Origin: Simmondsia chinensis
Lineage: Eukaryota; Streptophyta; Magnoliopsida; Caryophyllales; Simmondsiaceae
NCBI GenBank assembly: GCA_018398585.1
Contig: JAGTTD010000011.1
Location: 15,429,346-15,493,345, forward strand
Reading direction: 5' to 3'
DNA: 64,000 nt
A program made the translations under genes and the position numbers. This document shows, piece by piece, positions 13,001-24,720 of this stretch (position 1 is the first letter of the stretch; each line of letters opens with the position of its first letter). Below the pieces are notes generated by a model. The model did no database searches. It was not told where the DNA came from and was given only the letters and a program-made list of their open reading frames with translations.

Positions 13001-16000
13001 TGTGCTTCTCTGTCCTAAACTGCTATGTCCACTACACATATGTTAACTCGCTACTCAGCTCTATCTAAGGCCATCTTCTCATTTAGGTTTAGGTGGGTGA
13101 GGTCACGTCTAATCATTTCCATCTGGCTTTTCTTTGGCTTGCCTTTATCTCTCCTCCGGTGCGTAATATGAAGTTGTTCAAGTCTCCTAACAGGGGCAAT
13201 ACTTGATCTCCTTGTAATATGCCTAAACCATTGTAGGCATTTCGTCCTCAACTTGTCTTTAATTGGAGCCACGCATAATTTGCTTTTATAACGTCATTTC
13301 TGATCCTATCTTTCCTTGTGTGTCCACACATCCCCCGCAACATCCTCATCTCCGTCACCTTCAACTTCTGCATGTGTTGCCGTTAATTTGCCAACAATCT
13401 GCACCGTATGCATAACCGGTCTTACTACCGTCTTATAGTTATTTCCTTCCAACTTTAGCAGAATTGTCCATCGCATCTTCCATTTATGCCATCCTACTTT
13501 AATGTAGTTGTTGACTTCCTCATCAACTTTGCTGTCTTGCTGCACCATGGAGCCCAAATATTTGAAACATTCTCTTTCCAGTATGCATTCTGACCCAATC
13601 TTCACGTTCTCCACGCTTGGTCTGGCTGAGGTGTAGATCATAAATTCCATATACCAAGCTTTTGGTCTACTGAGCCGTAAGCTTTTCAATTCCAAGGCCC
13701 TTCTCCAAAATTCCAGTTTCTCATTTACCTCTTTTTTTTACTCGTTCGCCAGCCACCACCTTCCCCCCCCCCCCCCCCCCCCCCCCCCCGGCCACCACCT
13801 TCGGCCCCCCACCCCACCCCACCCACCACCTCCAACCCCACACCCCACCCCACCGCACCCCCCAATACCAGCCCCACCAGCTGTACCCACACCAACCAAC
13901 CCCATCCCCCACCACCACCATCACGCCGCAGCCAGTAGCCCGCAATAACCTAGGGTGGGCCTGGACGCCAACTAAATTGTCACCAGCCGGCCGGTAACAG
14001 GTAAGTCCCTACCCCGGCCGGCTCCAGGTTTGACTCCCCATCCTTTAGCTATACTTGATTTATCCTTTGTTATTGCAATATGTGATATTAACTGGAATTA
14101 CTATTTGACTACTATACCCTTGTGTACATTGAGTGCATTGTTTGACTACTAGTACTTGTGCACAGTTAGTGTATGAACGTTGCTAGTAATGGAGCTCAAA
14201 ACTTGAGGCCATCTTCAAATGGGTTGGGGAGGGGACGGATTAAAAGTGGCGAGGAGAGCTTAAGAATAGGAACATTAAATGTTGGCACACTAATGGGAAA
14301 GATCCTTGAGGTGGCTCAAAGATGTTGAGGAGAAGGATCAACATACTGTGCCTGTATGAGACTAAGTGGGTGGGCACAAAAGCAAGAGTGGTGTTAGGAT
14401 ATAAATTGTGGTACTCGGGCCAAGCTAGGGGGAGAAATGATGTGGGTATCATTGTGGATAGCTTCCTTAGGGACAAAGTAGTAGGGGTGTCTAGGATTAG
14501 CGATAGGATCATTAGTATCAGGTTGGTTTTAGATGGGGAGGTACTGAATGTCATAAGTGCCTACGCACCTCAGGTTGGGCAGACAGTGCAGGAGAAGGCT
14601 AGATTTTGGGAGGACTTTGACTCGACAATGCAAGGCATACCCCAAAGCGAACAAGTTATGATTGGGGGTGACTTTAACGGGCACAAGGGAGCGAATACTG
14701 AAGGTTATGCACCCCACCATGGAGGATTTGGTTTTGGAACGAGAAATGAGGAGGGTAAGGCATTGTTAGACTTTGCCGTCAGCTATGACTTAACAGTGTC
14801 CAAGACCTTCTTCAAAAAGCGGGAGGACCACATCGTCACGTATCGGAGTGGTAGAGCAAAGACCCAGATTGACTACATATTACTAAGGAAGTCGATCCAA
14901 AAAGATTGCAAGGTTATCCCTGGGGAAGGCCTCTCGACACAACACAATGTAGTGTGCGCTGTGGTCAAGGTCAAGAGAAGGAGCAAGAAGGCCATCAAAC
15001 CAACATAGAGATGCACACACTAGAGGGATCTGAAGGGGGAAAAGTCCCAGGTATTTAGGGAGACAGTAGAGGCTGAACTTGGAAGGGATTGCGCGGGAGA
15101 CTTAAACCATGTGTGGAACCAAGTAGCCCAAAAGATAAGAGATGTGGCAAGTGAAGTCCTAGGAGTATCTAAGGGAGGAGCACCGAACACTAGAGAGACC
15201 TGGTGGTGGGGTAGGGAGGTCCAAGAAAAGATCAAGGCCAAACGATGCTGCTTTAAGGAGTGGGATCGTAGTGGAGATGAAGACAAGAGACAACAATATA
15301 AACAGGTTAAGAAGGAAGCAAAGGTAGCAGTAAGAGTCGCACAAACAAAAGCCTTTGATGAGTTCTACAAAAGGATGGATACAGCGGAGGGGGCTAGGGA
15401 CATCTACAGAATTGCAAAGGCAAGAGAAAGGAAGACTAAGGACCTGGACCAGGTAAGGTGCATAAAGGGGGTTGGCGGACAAGTGCTCGTGGACGAGCAA
15501 CAAATTAAAGCTAGGTGGAAATCCTACTTCCACGAGCTGTTCAACGGAGAGGGAGATACAGTTATATGCCTAGAGGAACTGCAAGCACCGGTGGAGCCCG
15601 AGGCCCACTTCTACTATAACAGAGTAAGACCCGAGGAAGTGAGGGAAGCTTTAAAGAAGATGGGCAGGGGTAAAGCAGTGGGGCCAGACGGAATACCCAT
15701 TGAGGCATGGAAATGCACTGGAGAAGTGGGCATCAGATGGTTGACTAAATTATTTAACCAAATTATCCAAGGGGAAAAATGCCTGATGATTGGCGAAAGA
15801 GTACACTAGTCCCGGTCTATAAGAACAAGGGCGACATCCAGAGTTGTTCCATCTACAGAGGAATTAAATTGATGAGCCACACTCTGAAGCTCTGGGAGCG
15901 GGTCATAGAAAGAAGGCTTCGACATCAAGTAGGGGTCTCAGAGAACCAATTTGGATTTATGCCAGGTAGGTCAACGATAGAAGCCATTCACCTCCTGCGG

Positions 16001-17648
16001 AGGACTATAGAGTGCTATAGAGATAAACAAAAGGAACTTCACATGGTTTTCATAGATATAGAGAAGGCATATGATAGAATACCGAGAGAGGTCCTATGGA
16101 GGGTCTTGGAGGGGAAAGGCATCCACGAGCCTTATATACGAGTCATCAAGGACATGTACGAAGATGCTCAAACCATTGTGCGCACTATTGAAGGAGAGAC
16201 AGACGCTTTCCCGATTATAGGGGGGGTACACCAAGGATCAACCCTCAGTCCCTTCCTGTTCATTTTGGTTATGGATGAGCTCACTAGGCACATCCAAGAG
16301 GACGTGCCTTGGTGCATGCTTTTCGTTGACGATATAGTCCTGGTGGGAGAATCTAGGGAGGAGGTAAATGAGAAACTAGACCGCTGGAGGAGGACCTTAG
16401 AATCGAAAGGTCTAAGACTCAGTAGATCTAAGACAGAGTATATGGAATTCAAGTTCAGCACCTCTACCTTACCAAGGACAGAAATCGTTAAGATTCGATC
16501 AGAGAACATACCATAGAAAGAGTGCTTTAAATACTTGGGTTCCATGGTCCAACAGGACGGAGATGTGGACGCAGATGTCAACAACAAGATTAAATTGGGA
16601 TGGCATAAATGGAGGTTGGGCTCCGCAGTACTGTGTGACAGGGAAGTTCCCGTTAAAGCTAAAGGGTAAATACTACAAGACAGTAGTGAGTCCCGCTATA
16701 GCTTACGGGGCAGAGTGCTGGCCAGTAAAGTGCCATCACACGTAGAAGCTAAAAGTGGCGGAGATGAGGATGTTAAGATGGATATGTGGACACACAAGGA
16801 AGGACAGGATTAGAAATGACGTCATAAGAAGTAAAGTAGGCGTCGCTCCGATAGAGGATAAGCTGAGGGAGCAACGGCTGCGGTGGTTTGGGCATGTTAG
16901 GAGGAGACCCATCAATGCCCCAGTCAGGAGGTGCGAGCAACTCCATATTATAGATGGAAAGAGAGGGAGAAGCCGACCTAAGAAGAGTTGGACGGAGACG
17001 ATCCGACGGGACCTGGCATATCTCAGCCTGAACGAAGAGTTGGCCCTAGATAGAGCTCAGTTGAGAATTAGTATAGGTGTACTAGATATAGCTGAGTAGG
17101 AGCATCGAGCTATAATAGGCTCGTTCTATTAACAGAGAAGGCCTGGCCGTGTTCCGGCATGGTTTTGCTGCAAGCGCTCCTAGGGTTGGATGAAGACTAC
17201 TCGACAGATGCAAATAGAGGAAGAGGCCGGCCAATCGAGAATTGACCAGAGGTATCTAGAGTTGGCTAGAGATTCACCAGTGCCTGTCAGGAGATGCGTA
17301 CATCTATGTATAAGGATATCTAATCCTCCACCTAAGACAAGAAGGTAAAGAAGCAATCTATGTAGGCAATCCGACAGGATCTCGCCTACCTCAACCTAAA
17401 AGAAGTGACGGCCCAAGTTTGAGCTTAATGGAGGAATAGTGTAGGGATAACTAATATAGCGGTGCAGGTGCATTCAGCATTAGTAAACTGTGGCAGGTTC
17501 GTCTGTGTACACGTAGTACGGGTGTTGGTTTAGTCGCTTAGGACTCCTAGGATCTAGTGCAGCTACTCTCTACACTCCTCTCTACTCGATTACGCCACTA
17601 TCTACACTCTCTCACTCTCTCTCTATCTCTCCCTCTCACTCTAACCTC

Positions 17649-17684
<36 letters not shown>

Positions 17685-17754
17685 TTATCTCTTTACTCTC
17701 TTTTACGCTCAAGCCCCCACTTTGATTGCTCTAGGCCACATGGATAGTGGCCCG

Positions 17755-17787
<33 letters not shown>

Positions 17788-20700
17788 TTCTTTCGTGCTT
17801 GTATGCCCCCACGCGCATCCATAGATGCTTGCATTGCTTATATCATTAATTCATGTGTGAATTCTTCTGTGATTAGTTCATTGGTGATAAATTGATTATT
17901 TACTTGCAGGCATACACGCATCCACCTTAATTGGAGCGATTTAAAGGTTGGTGGACCTTGGAAACAGTCTCTCGTCAGGGTCTCACCCTGATGAGTTAAG
18001 ATTGCGTACATCCTTCCCCCCCCCCGGGGGATCCTGCGCGAGTGAGAGCCCTTCAAGCACTGGGTTTGTTGTTGTTGTTGTTGTTGCCAAGACTATTTTG
18101 TTCGAAAAAGCATGCATCAAGGAACACCCTCATGAATGTGCCCAGTGAGCTTGTCCATAGCTAGAATAAACAGGAAAGGGCTCAAGGCTGATCCTTGATG
18201 CAACCCCATTATAATTGGGAAAGCATTTGTCTCCCCTTTCGCTGTACGCACGTCATGAGCACGACTTGGTAGAGGGTGCGCATGACTTGTGCATTGGGTG
18301 CGTATGGGTGAGCACCCGTGACAACGCCACGATAAGGCCGAGATCCGTGCCTCACGCCCGTGTCAGTGCGCATGACTTGTTCCAATCCCGGTTCTCGAGA
18401 ATCGTTTCCAAATCAGTATTTTCTCGGCCCTCCGGTTCACGTCCTGGGTAGTCATTTTCTGGGTATCAACATATTGCTGCTGCGCTGATCCTTTCTTCAC
18501 GCAACCACCATGCTGATCCTTTCTTGGGCTCAACAGGGCAGTTCTCGGTCAGGTTCCCCCGGCTGGTGCCCTGCATCCTTGGCTCGCGTTGCTTTGGCTG
18601 CACACAGACGCGGTTCACTTGACCCCTCAAGGGTTGGCTGCAGCGCTTGTCCTTGGGCCTCAAAACCCGAATCATGGGGCTGTTCAGTCCCCTCTTCTTG
18701 GTTGTCCAGATCTGGAAATCCAAACAGCGCTGCTTCTGGACAAGGTTTGGTCCCTAACTCTGGCGGTTCTAGAGTCACGGTAGTGCCATGGAGTGCTTGA
18801 GGTTCCATTGCCACCTATGCTTCCTCCGGCTCTAGCTTGTGCAGTTCTTTAATGGTGGCCTCTACTGGTGGTCCCACCTCCTCACAATGTGAATCCTCAA
18901 TAGGTGGTGGCTCAAAGGGTGGCTCAACTGATTTCTCTTCAGCCTTGACATGGAGAGCAATGTCAGGGTCTTCATCAGGGTCTATTCCTTGGTTGCGCAT
19001 GCATTGCTTCATCCTCTCATTCAAGGAATCGATGGTAGCCTTTATTTCTTTTAAACTAGAAATGAGCTCGTTGTGTTTGTCACGGCAATCTTCAAGTGAG
19101 ACTTGAGGAGCTGGGTTGTGGACATGAATGTTCATCACACAACATTCGTCGTAGATGCACCGTCCGTGTAGCCTCTCTTGTGCAATCTCCGCATCTTCCT
19201 TTGAGGTAAAGACCACTTGGGCTTCAACCTTTAAGGTAGATGTTGAAGTGATCTTGATCTCTTCAAGGCAACCATAAGAGGAGAAGATTTGGTGGAGGAC
19301 GTCTTCGGTGATGGGATAGAGAACCTCCCAAACCCTAACAAGGAGTGTAGTTTGTTGGAAACTTGAAAGGATTGAGCATACATTTTCTTTTTCTTTTTTT
19401 TGTTTTTCGTTCTTCTTCTTCTTCACTTTTTTTTTTTTAGCCAGGCCCTCGTCTGCTTGGTCTTGTGACATTGTCTTGACACTGTTTGGCTGGTCTTGAC
19501 ACTGCACTGACACGGGCCTGAGGCACGGATCTCGGCCTTGTCGTGGTGTTGTCAGGGGTGCTCACCCATGCGCACCCAATGCACAAGTCATGCGCACCCT
19601 CTACCAAGTCGTGCTCATGACAGCACATTGGTCAATGCATCCTCATACATGTCTTTAATGGATTGAATATAACATACAAGGATGCCTTTCTTCTCCAAGA
19701 CCCTCCTTAGAACTTATCTTCGCACTCTATCATATGCCTTCCCCACATCGATGAAAACCATTTGTAGATCCTTTTGTTTATCTCTGTAGTATTCTGTTGC
19801 ATGCCTTAGGAGATGGATGGCTTCTATCATAGACACGCATACTCGAGCATTGCCCTTTATTACACTGCACATAGCATTGTGGCCCTTCATCGCCTTCTGT
19901 TACCCTTCCATCATATGCCAATCACTAGACTCCCCCACCCCATTCTCTCTCACGCACCTCAATGTCCTCTTCTGCTCTGTATGCAACTGGTATCTTACTG
20001 TTTGCTCTTAAAGCTGTACCTGGTGTTTTTACCCTTTCAATCTCAAACGTACATCCAAAATTCACATGAATTTACGCAATGAATTTTACTTCCAATAGTA
20101 ATAAAGAAAAATTAAAAAAACATTTTAATTTGAAATTTGGCACAAGCTAAATAGATAAGATGGAAATAGAGTGAATGTGAGAGAGAAGAATGAATTTAGA
20201 TGAGAAGGAGCAGGGCTTGAGGGTGTGAGGCGGAATATTTCTTGTTCATTGATGCATGGCTTATTTATAGAAGGTAAGCATTCTAGCTTAGCTTTCTCAC
20301 TGCTAGCCTTGGTTCGTTGTTGCTCTAACAAACAAACAAATTTTTACAACGAATTTCCCCTCCCATACAAAAATTTTAGCAGCCAACTGTCACGGCTTAA
20401 AGTCCCATTTTAGTCACTGAAGTGGCAAAAACTGACAAAGTTGGTCACCCAACCAAATTTTGGAAGATTTCACCTCCTAGTAAAAATTCCATTTGGTCAA
20501 CCAAGTGGTTTAAAATGGATAAGTTGGTGCTAAGTGAAACTTTGGTCACTTAAATGATTTAAAAATGATATAGCGCATCACCCAAGTAACAAGTAACAAA
20601 TTTAATTATATTTTTTGCGTTATTTATTTCATTGCTTTAATGTTGTAACTTTATTGAAATTTATCGATCATTTTTTACAAACAATCCTTCATATTTTATT

Positions 20701-22288
20701 TTGTAACCAAATTGTGGTTATTGGTGTTGGGTAAAAATTAATGGATGAGGAACCTATTTGCTATAAAATAAAACATGTCAAAATATTTTAAACTAAAATA
20801 AGAATCAATTTAAATAAACTTACAAATATAGATGACTAATAAATTAAATACATTAGCATTAATTTAATATAATGCTTTATACTTTCTAATTCACCCTTTT
20901 TTAATATTTTGATGTTGATATAAATGTGGATATTCATGTCCACCATACTCAAAGATATAATTAGTAAATGATTGCAGACGTCTTAACATCACCGTATATT
21001 ATTAAAGATTTGCTGAAAATAGTCATAACTCCTCATTTCATATATTTGTAAATTCATTATGACCTTGTAAACTTAAGTGCTCGTGTTGAAAATATTTTAT
21101 TTTTTCACTCGCGTGATGAATTTTATCATGTTACATTTACGTGAGTGATTAAATTTGTTATTTTTTTAATTGGCTGATGAATTTTATCATATTTAAATTA
21201 CTTAAGTGAACAAAAACTACTTGGGTGGCCAAAATGGGGCTTTTATTTGGAGTTAGGTGACTGGATCTTCCAAAATTTGACTTGGGTGACTAACTTGTCC
21301 ATTTTCGCTGACCTTGGCAACCAAAAAGTGACTTAAGTCCCAACTACCGCATGGGAGCTGCTGGTAATTTCTATTTGAGGATTAACTATGTATAACTCCA
21401 TCTTTGTCCCTACTATCCAGAACTTGATGTATCAATAATATCTCGAGATGAAGGGAAATATCTTCCTGGCAACCATTAAATGGAGCCTTAGGCTTGGCTA
21501 TATTAACGATAATTCCTGTAAGTATGTATCTGTTTTCTGTCCAATTGCGAAGTATTCTTAGTCTATGTATGAAACTAAAGATGAATTTGAATTTCATACT
21601 TGCTAATTCCCATTTGATGCACTAATAGGGATATATTATGAAAAAATAATATTCTTACTTATGTACTGTTAATCTTATATACTTAAATGGATGTTAGTTT
21701 TTGTAGGTTCGTGGGGAATATTATTTATTACAGGGATGCTTTTCATAAACAAAATTTCTCGATCATTTTTTTCTTTTGCGTTTATGTGTTATTAGGTGGT
21801 TCTTTTGTCGTTTTTCCTTCTTATTGGGTTGTTTTTTTTTCTTTTTTTTTTTTTGGGGTCAAACTTCTTATTGATGTTTATTTATGCCACTTCTGAAATC
21901 TGATGAATGTAGGCCTCGATGCTTGATAATCTTAGGTTTTTTTGTTGTGTCTATCAATGCATCATGTAGGTGGGAGCTTAATTGGTGGAACAAATCTAAA
22001 TTATCTCATTAAATACAGTGAAATTGAAAATGGCAATATATCTTTTGATCCGGGTGCGTTTCTGTTTTCCCCCTTTTGTCTCTGATATTTAGTTCTGCAA
22101 AACCCTTGGAGTTCTGATGGATTACTGTTACCCTAGATCATATGCTAGAAGCTATTACAGAAGCTCCCCATGGGGAAGCTAACAAGCACTCGGCAACTGG
22201 CAAGTCATAGCAGAATCATATCTGAAACAGTGATGGCAAGCAAGCTGGTCTGCTGGCCCATAACTTCCTGAATGTTGTGGAGGGAACC

Positions 22289-22319
<31 letters not shown>

Positions 22320-24688
22320 AAAAAAACCCTCACTCTAGTAGAATGATGTTTGCATACATGTGGGTAATAGTGATAAGTTCACATTTGGTCGTGCACTTGA
22401 CAAAAACAGATCGAATCAGAATAATCTTTTTTGCACTAAATGGGGTCAACTGCACAGATCTTGTGTCATTATTCGTATTCTAATTATATTGGCATGTAGT
22501 ATTGATGCTAAGGTCATTGGACAAGATTTATGCTGGTTGCCCACTACCTGATCAATCCATGTCTTTCAAGCTAAGGATTTGAGTTTTAGGAAGCATTACA
22601 ACATGCTCATCCTGTGATGCATGTGAAAGGATTTTGTTAGTGATGATTTGATTGTCAAATTGGATTTTGAAACATTGTCAGAAATACAAGGAAGATGAAT
22701 GCTGTGAATTTGGTGTAAAACGTGCCTACCATAAGCCAATCAATTATGAGTATGTGCTGTTATCAATCTGAGATGCTGAAACGTGCATGAAAACAACATG
22801 AGTAATGGAAGAATTTTCTGATCTTTCATTATAGGGGTTTAAGTTCTGAGAATGAGGAATAATAGTAACTATCTGGTTGAGGATACAACACAGCTAATTT
22901 CTTTCTAGGTAGTTGCTATTGAAATACAAGTTGCAGCATAACAATGGTACCTAATGTATGGATAATGAGGCCGAAAGAGTGGGTTGAGCACGGTGGAAGG
23001 GCGAGCTTACTGTGATGAATACTGCTATTGACATATTGAAAAATATGTACAGTGATAAGAATCATGACTTAGATTTCGACGCCTTGTTCATTTCTTTTCC
23101 CATCCTGGTTGTGGAAGAACAAGGGGATGAGAGGTTGGATGTTTCTGCATTACTGGGAAACCACTGGCTAATTTTTGTAGAGAGTGCCTAAAGAAGAGCT
23201 TGAATCACTGGAGATAATTCTACGGGCACTATGGGGGTGTAGATAATATTTTACATTGTGGAAAAGTTTGCTAAGGCAATATGTGTTTGTATATGAAATA
23301 GGTTGGCTGTCTTTGTGCTGCTCTACTTTCCTATGGTGATGGAGTCAGGCAGAAGTTCGATTACATTTTAATAAATATAAGAGTGATGAGTGGAAGAAAT
23401 GAATGGTTGAGCAATTGGGAAGATACGGAGCTTGATTAGCTGCAAAATTTTAGTGCTTTGTGAGATGAACTAATGTATTATTTCTTTGAAATTTATTGAA
23501 TGAATTCATGATCACCCTTTTAAGGAAATTAAGAAACACACATTGGAAACTTGACACAAGAAAAGAGCAAAATACTGGGTGTTTGAAAGAATAGCGTGAT
23601 GTCCATGAATTTCTCATTTTTACATAAGAATCTTTCCTTCATGTTCAATGCCATAATCTGATTTTCTTTGTCTCCTTTGTGGCTATGAGTAGTGAAATTT
23701 ACTGTTGATTATCTTCAGTATTCCATATTTAGTTGGATACATTGCTTTCTGTTTGGCAGGGTTTGATATGGATTTTGGAACCAGAAAAAGTTCCTGCAAT
23801 ACCTGTACCAGGAGAGCAAAATAGAAGAAGAGAAATCCTGGAGGTTTCCCCAGTCCGAAAATACGCAAAAATAAGGGACCGAACACTCGTTCTGACTGAA
23901 GCAGATGGTTCCACTACAAAAATAATGCTGAAGGGTTGCAAAGTGGTAGCAGTTTCTGCCACAAGCCTATCCTCAAGAAAATGGTGAGGTATATTTGCTT
24001 TGCATTATTGCAGGTCCATTACCATCATCAAAAAGTAATTTTAATGTGTGTTAGGATCAAATAATATTTTATCATGTCTTACTGTCTCTCTCTCCTTATT
24101 CATAATTTTTATAAAAATTCCTTTTTCCATTCTAGGGTAGATTCACACCACCCCCCCCCCCCCTCTCCTCCCCCCCCTCCTTCTCTTTTCTCCTCCCAGA
24201 AAGTCTGCGGACTCACTAAAGCTTAAATGAACTCATCTCCGTTCCCCAAAAAGGGAAAAGAAGACACAAAAGAAGCATATGAAAGGGGAAGCGGACAATA
24301 GAAAGGAAACTAGCCGGAGCATGACAGGAGTTTCTGGATGATTGTTTGGGATGGTGAACCTCTATCACTTTATTGCTGACATTCAAGGACACTTCTATGC
24401 TTCCTTAATAATCAAATTCTGCCTTAATAATCTTATTCCTTATTCCCAAAAAGATCAAAAATTTGAAGGAATGCTGCTCAATGGTTAGCTGGTGGAGCAT
24501 GGATATTGACTAAATTCATTGAGATTGCTCGTAATGAGGAGAATGTTTGGAGATAAAGGTTGACCTTTTTGCCAATGCTAGTTAATATGATTATGATACC
24601 CCTTGCAAAGAATATACTGAATTCATTCTAGTAGAAAAAAGCCAAATTTCTGATTAAGAAAGCAGCGTATGTAAGAAACTGAAATTTG

Positions 24689-24720
<32 letters not shown>

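Larger units (their letters stand above)
13752..18086 (+). mobile_element. Near full-length RTE-type LINE (RTE-B)
   Basis: A 4.3 kb plus-strand element: a C-rich 5' UTR, an endonuclease/reverse transcriptase frame (about 14263-17099), a 3' UTR of about 1 kb and a tail ending in TTG repeats. It lies inside the opposite-strand RTE-C, which resumes on both sides; GCCA occurs at both junctions. RTE elements encode an AP-type endonuclease and a reverse transcriptase that prime on nicked target DNA. Several stops and shifts show it is dead. Confidence 0.8.
18252..19622 (-). mobile_element. 118-bp-TIR element carrying an RRM-like reading frame
   Basis: The ends 18252-18369 and 19504-19621 are inverted copies of each other, 118 bp, starting GTCATGAGCACGACTTGG. 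GCAC flanks both sides (18248-18251, 19623-19626), so it is a 4-5 bp duplication at most. It lies within the RTE-C reverse transcriptase. Inside is one sizeable minus-strand frame with a PTB-like RRM. No transposase is seen. Superfamily is unclear: TIR length suggests Mutator-like, but the short duplication does not. An aberrant LTR product with inverted ends is an alternative. Confidence 0.7.
11741..19838 (-). mobile_element. Old RTE-type LINE (RTE-C), 5'-truncated and split three times
   Basis: Collinear minus-strand pieces at 19838-19623, 18251-18087 and 13751-11741 together follow one RTE element: reverse transcriptase core, C-terminal region, 3' UTR and tail. The gaps are a 118-bp-TIR element (18252-19622), a plus-strand RTE (13752-18086) and a TRIM (11780-12794). 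The reading resumes at about the residue where it stopped on each side, which supports one ancestral copy. The start at 19838 inside the reverse transcriptase shows 5' truncation, common for LINEs. Confidence 0.75.
18087..19838 (-). pseudogene. RTE-C reverse transcriptase remnant
   Basis: The two outer parts (19838-19623 and 18251-18087) read on the minus strand as [31 protein letters not shown] and then LSPFLFIL and [13 protein letters not shown], all reverse transcriptase motifs. The catalytic DD region near 18100 is corrupted. The middle is the TIR element. Confidence 0.75.
4020..23759 (+). other. Intron 1 (19.7 kb), transposon-filled
   Basis: Starts GT at 4020 and ends AG at 23758-23759, preceded by a T-rich tract. 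Nearly all of 4096-21339 can be assigned to inserted elements, listed separately. What remains looks like a few kilobases of original intron, mainly 21340-23759. An intron this size must still be spliced to join exon 1 to exon 2, because the reading frame is intact across it. Confidence 0.8.

Noticed and set aside
14322..17099. Long plus-strand frames taken as host genes.
   Set aside because: They carry AP endonuclease and reverse transcriptase motifs with stops and frameshifts, and end in an RTE tail.
17557..17895. 112-residue Leu/Ser/Pro-rich frame.
   Set aside because: It translates a CT microsatellite and a poly(C) run in the RTE-B 3' UTR.
18252..19622. Reading the 118-bp ends as direct LTRs.
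   Set aside because: They are inverted relative to each other, and no primer site or polypurine tract lies inside them.
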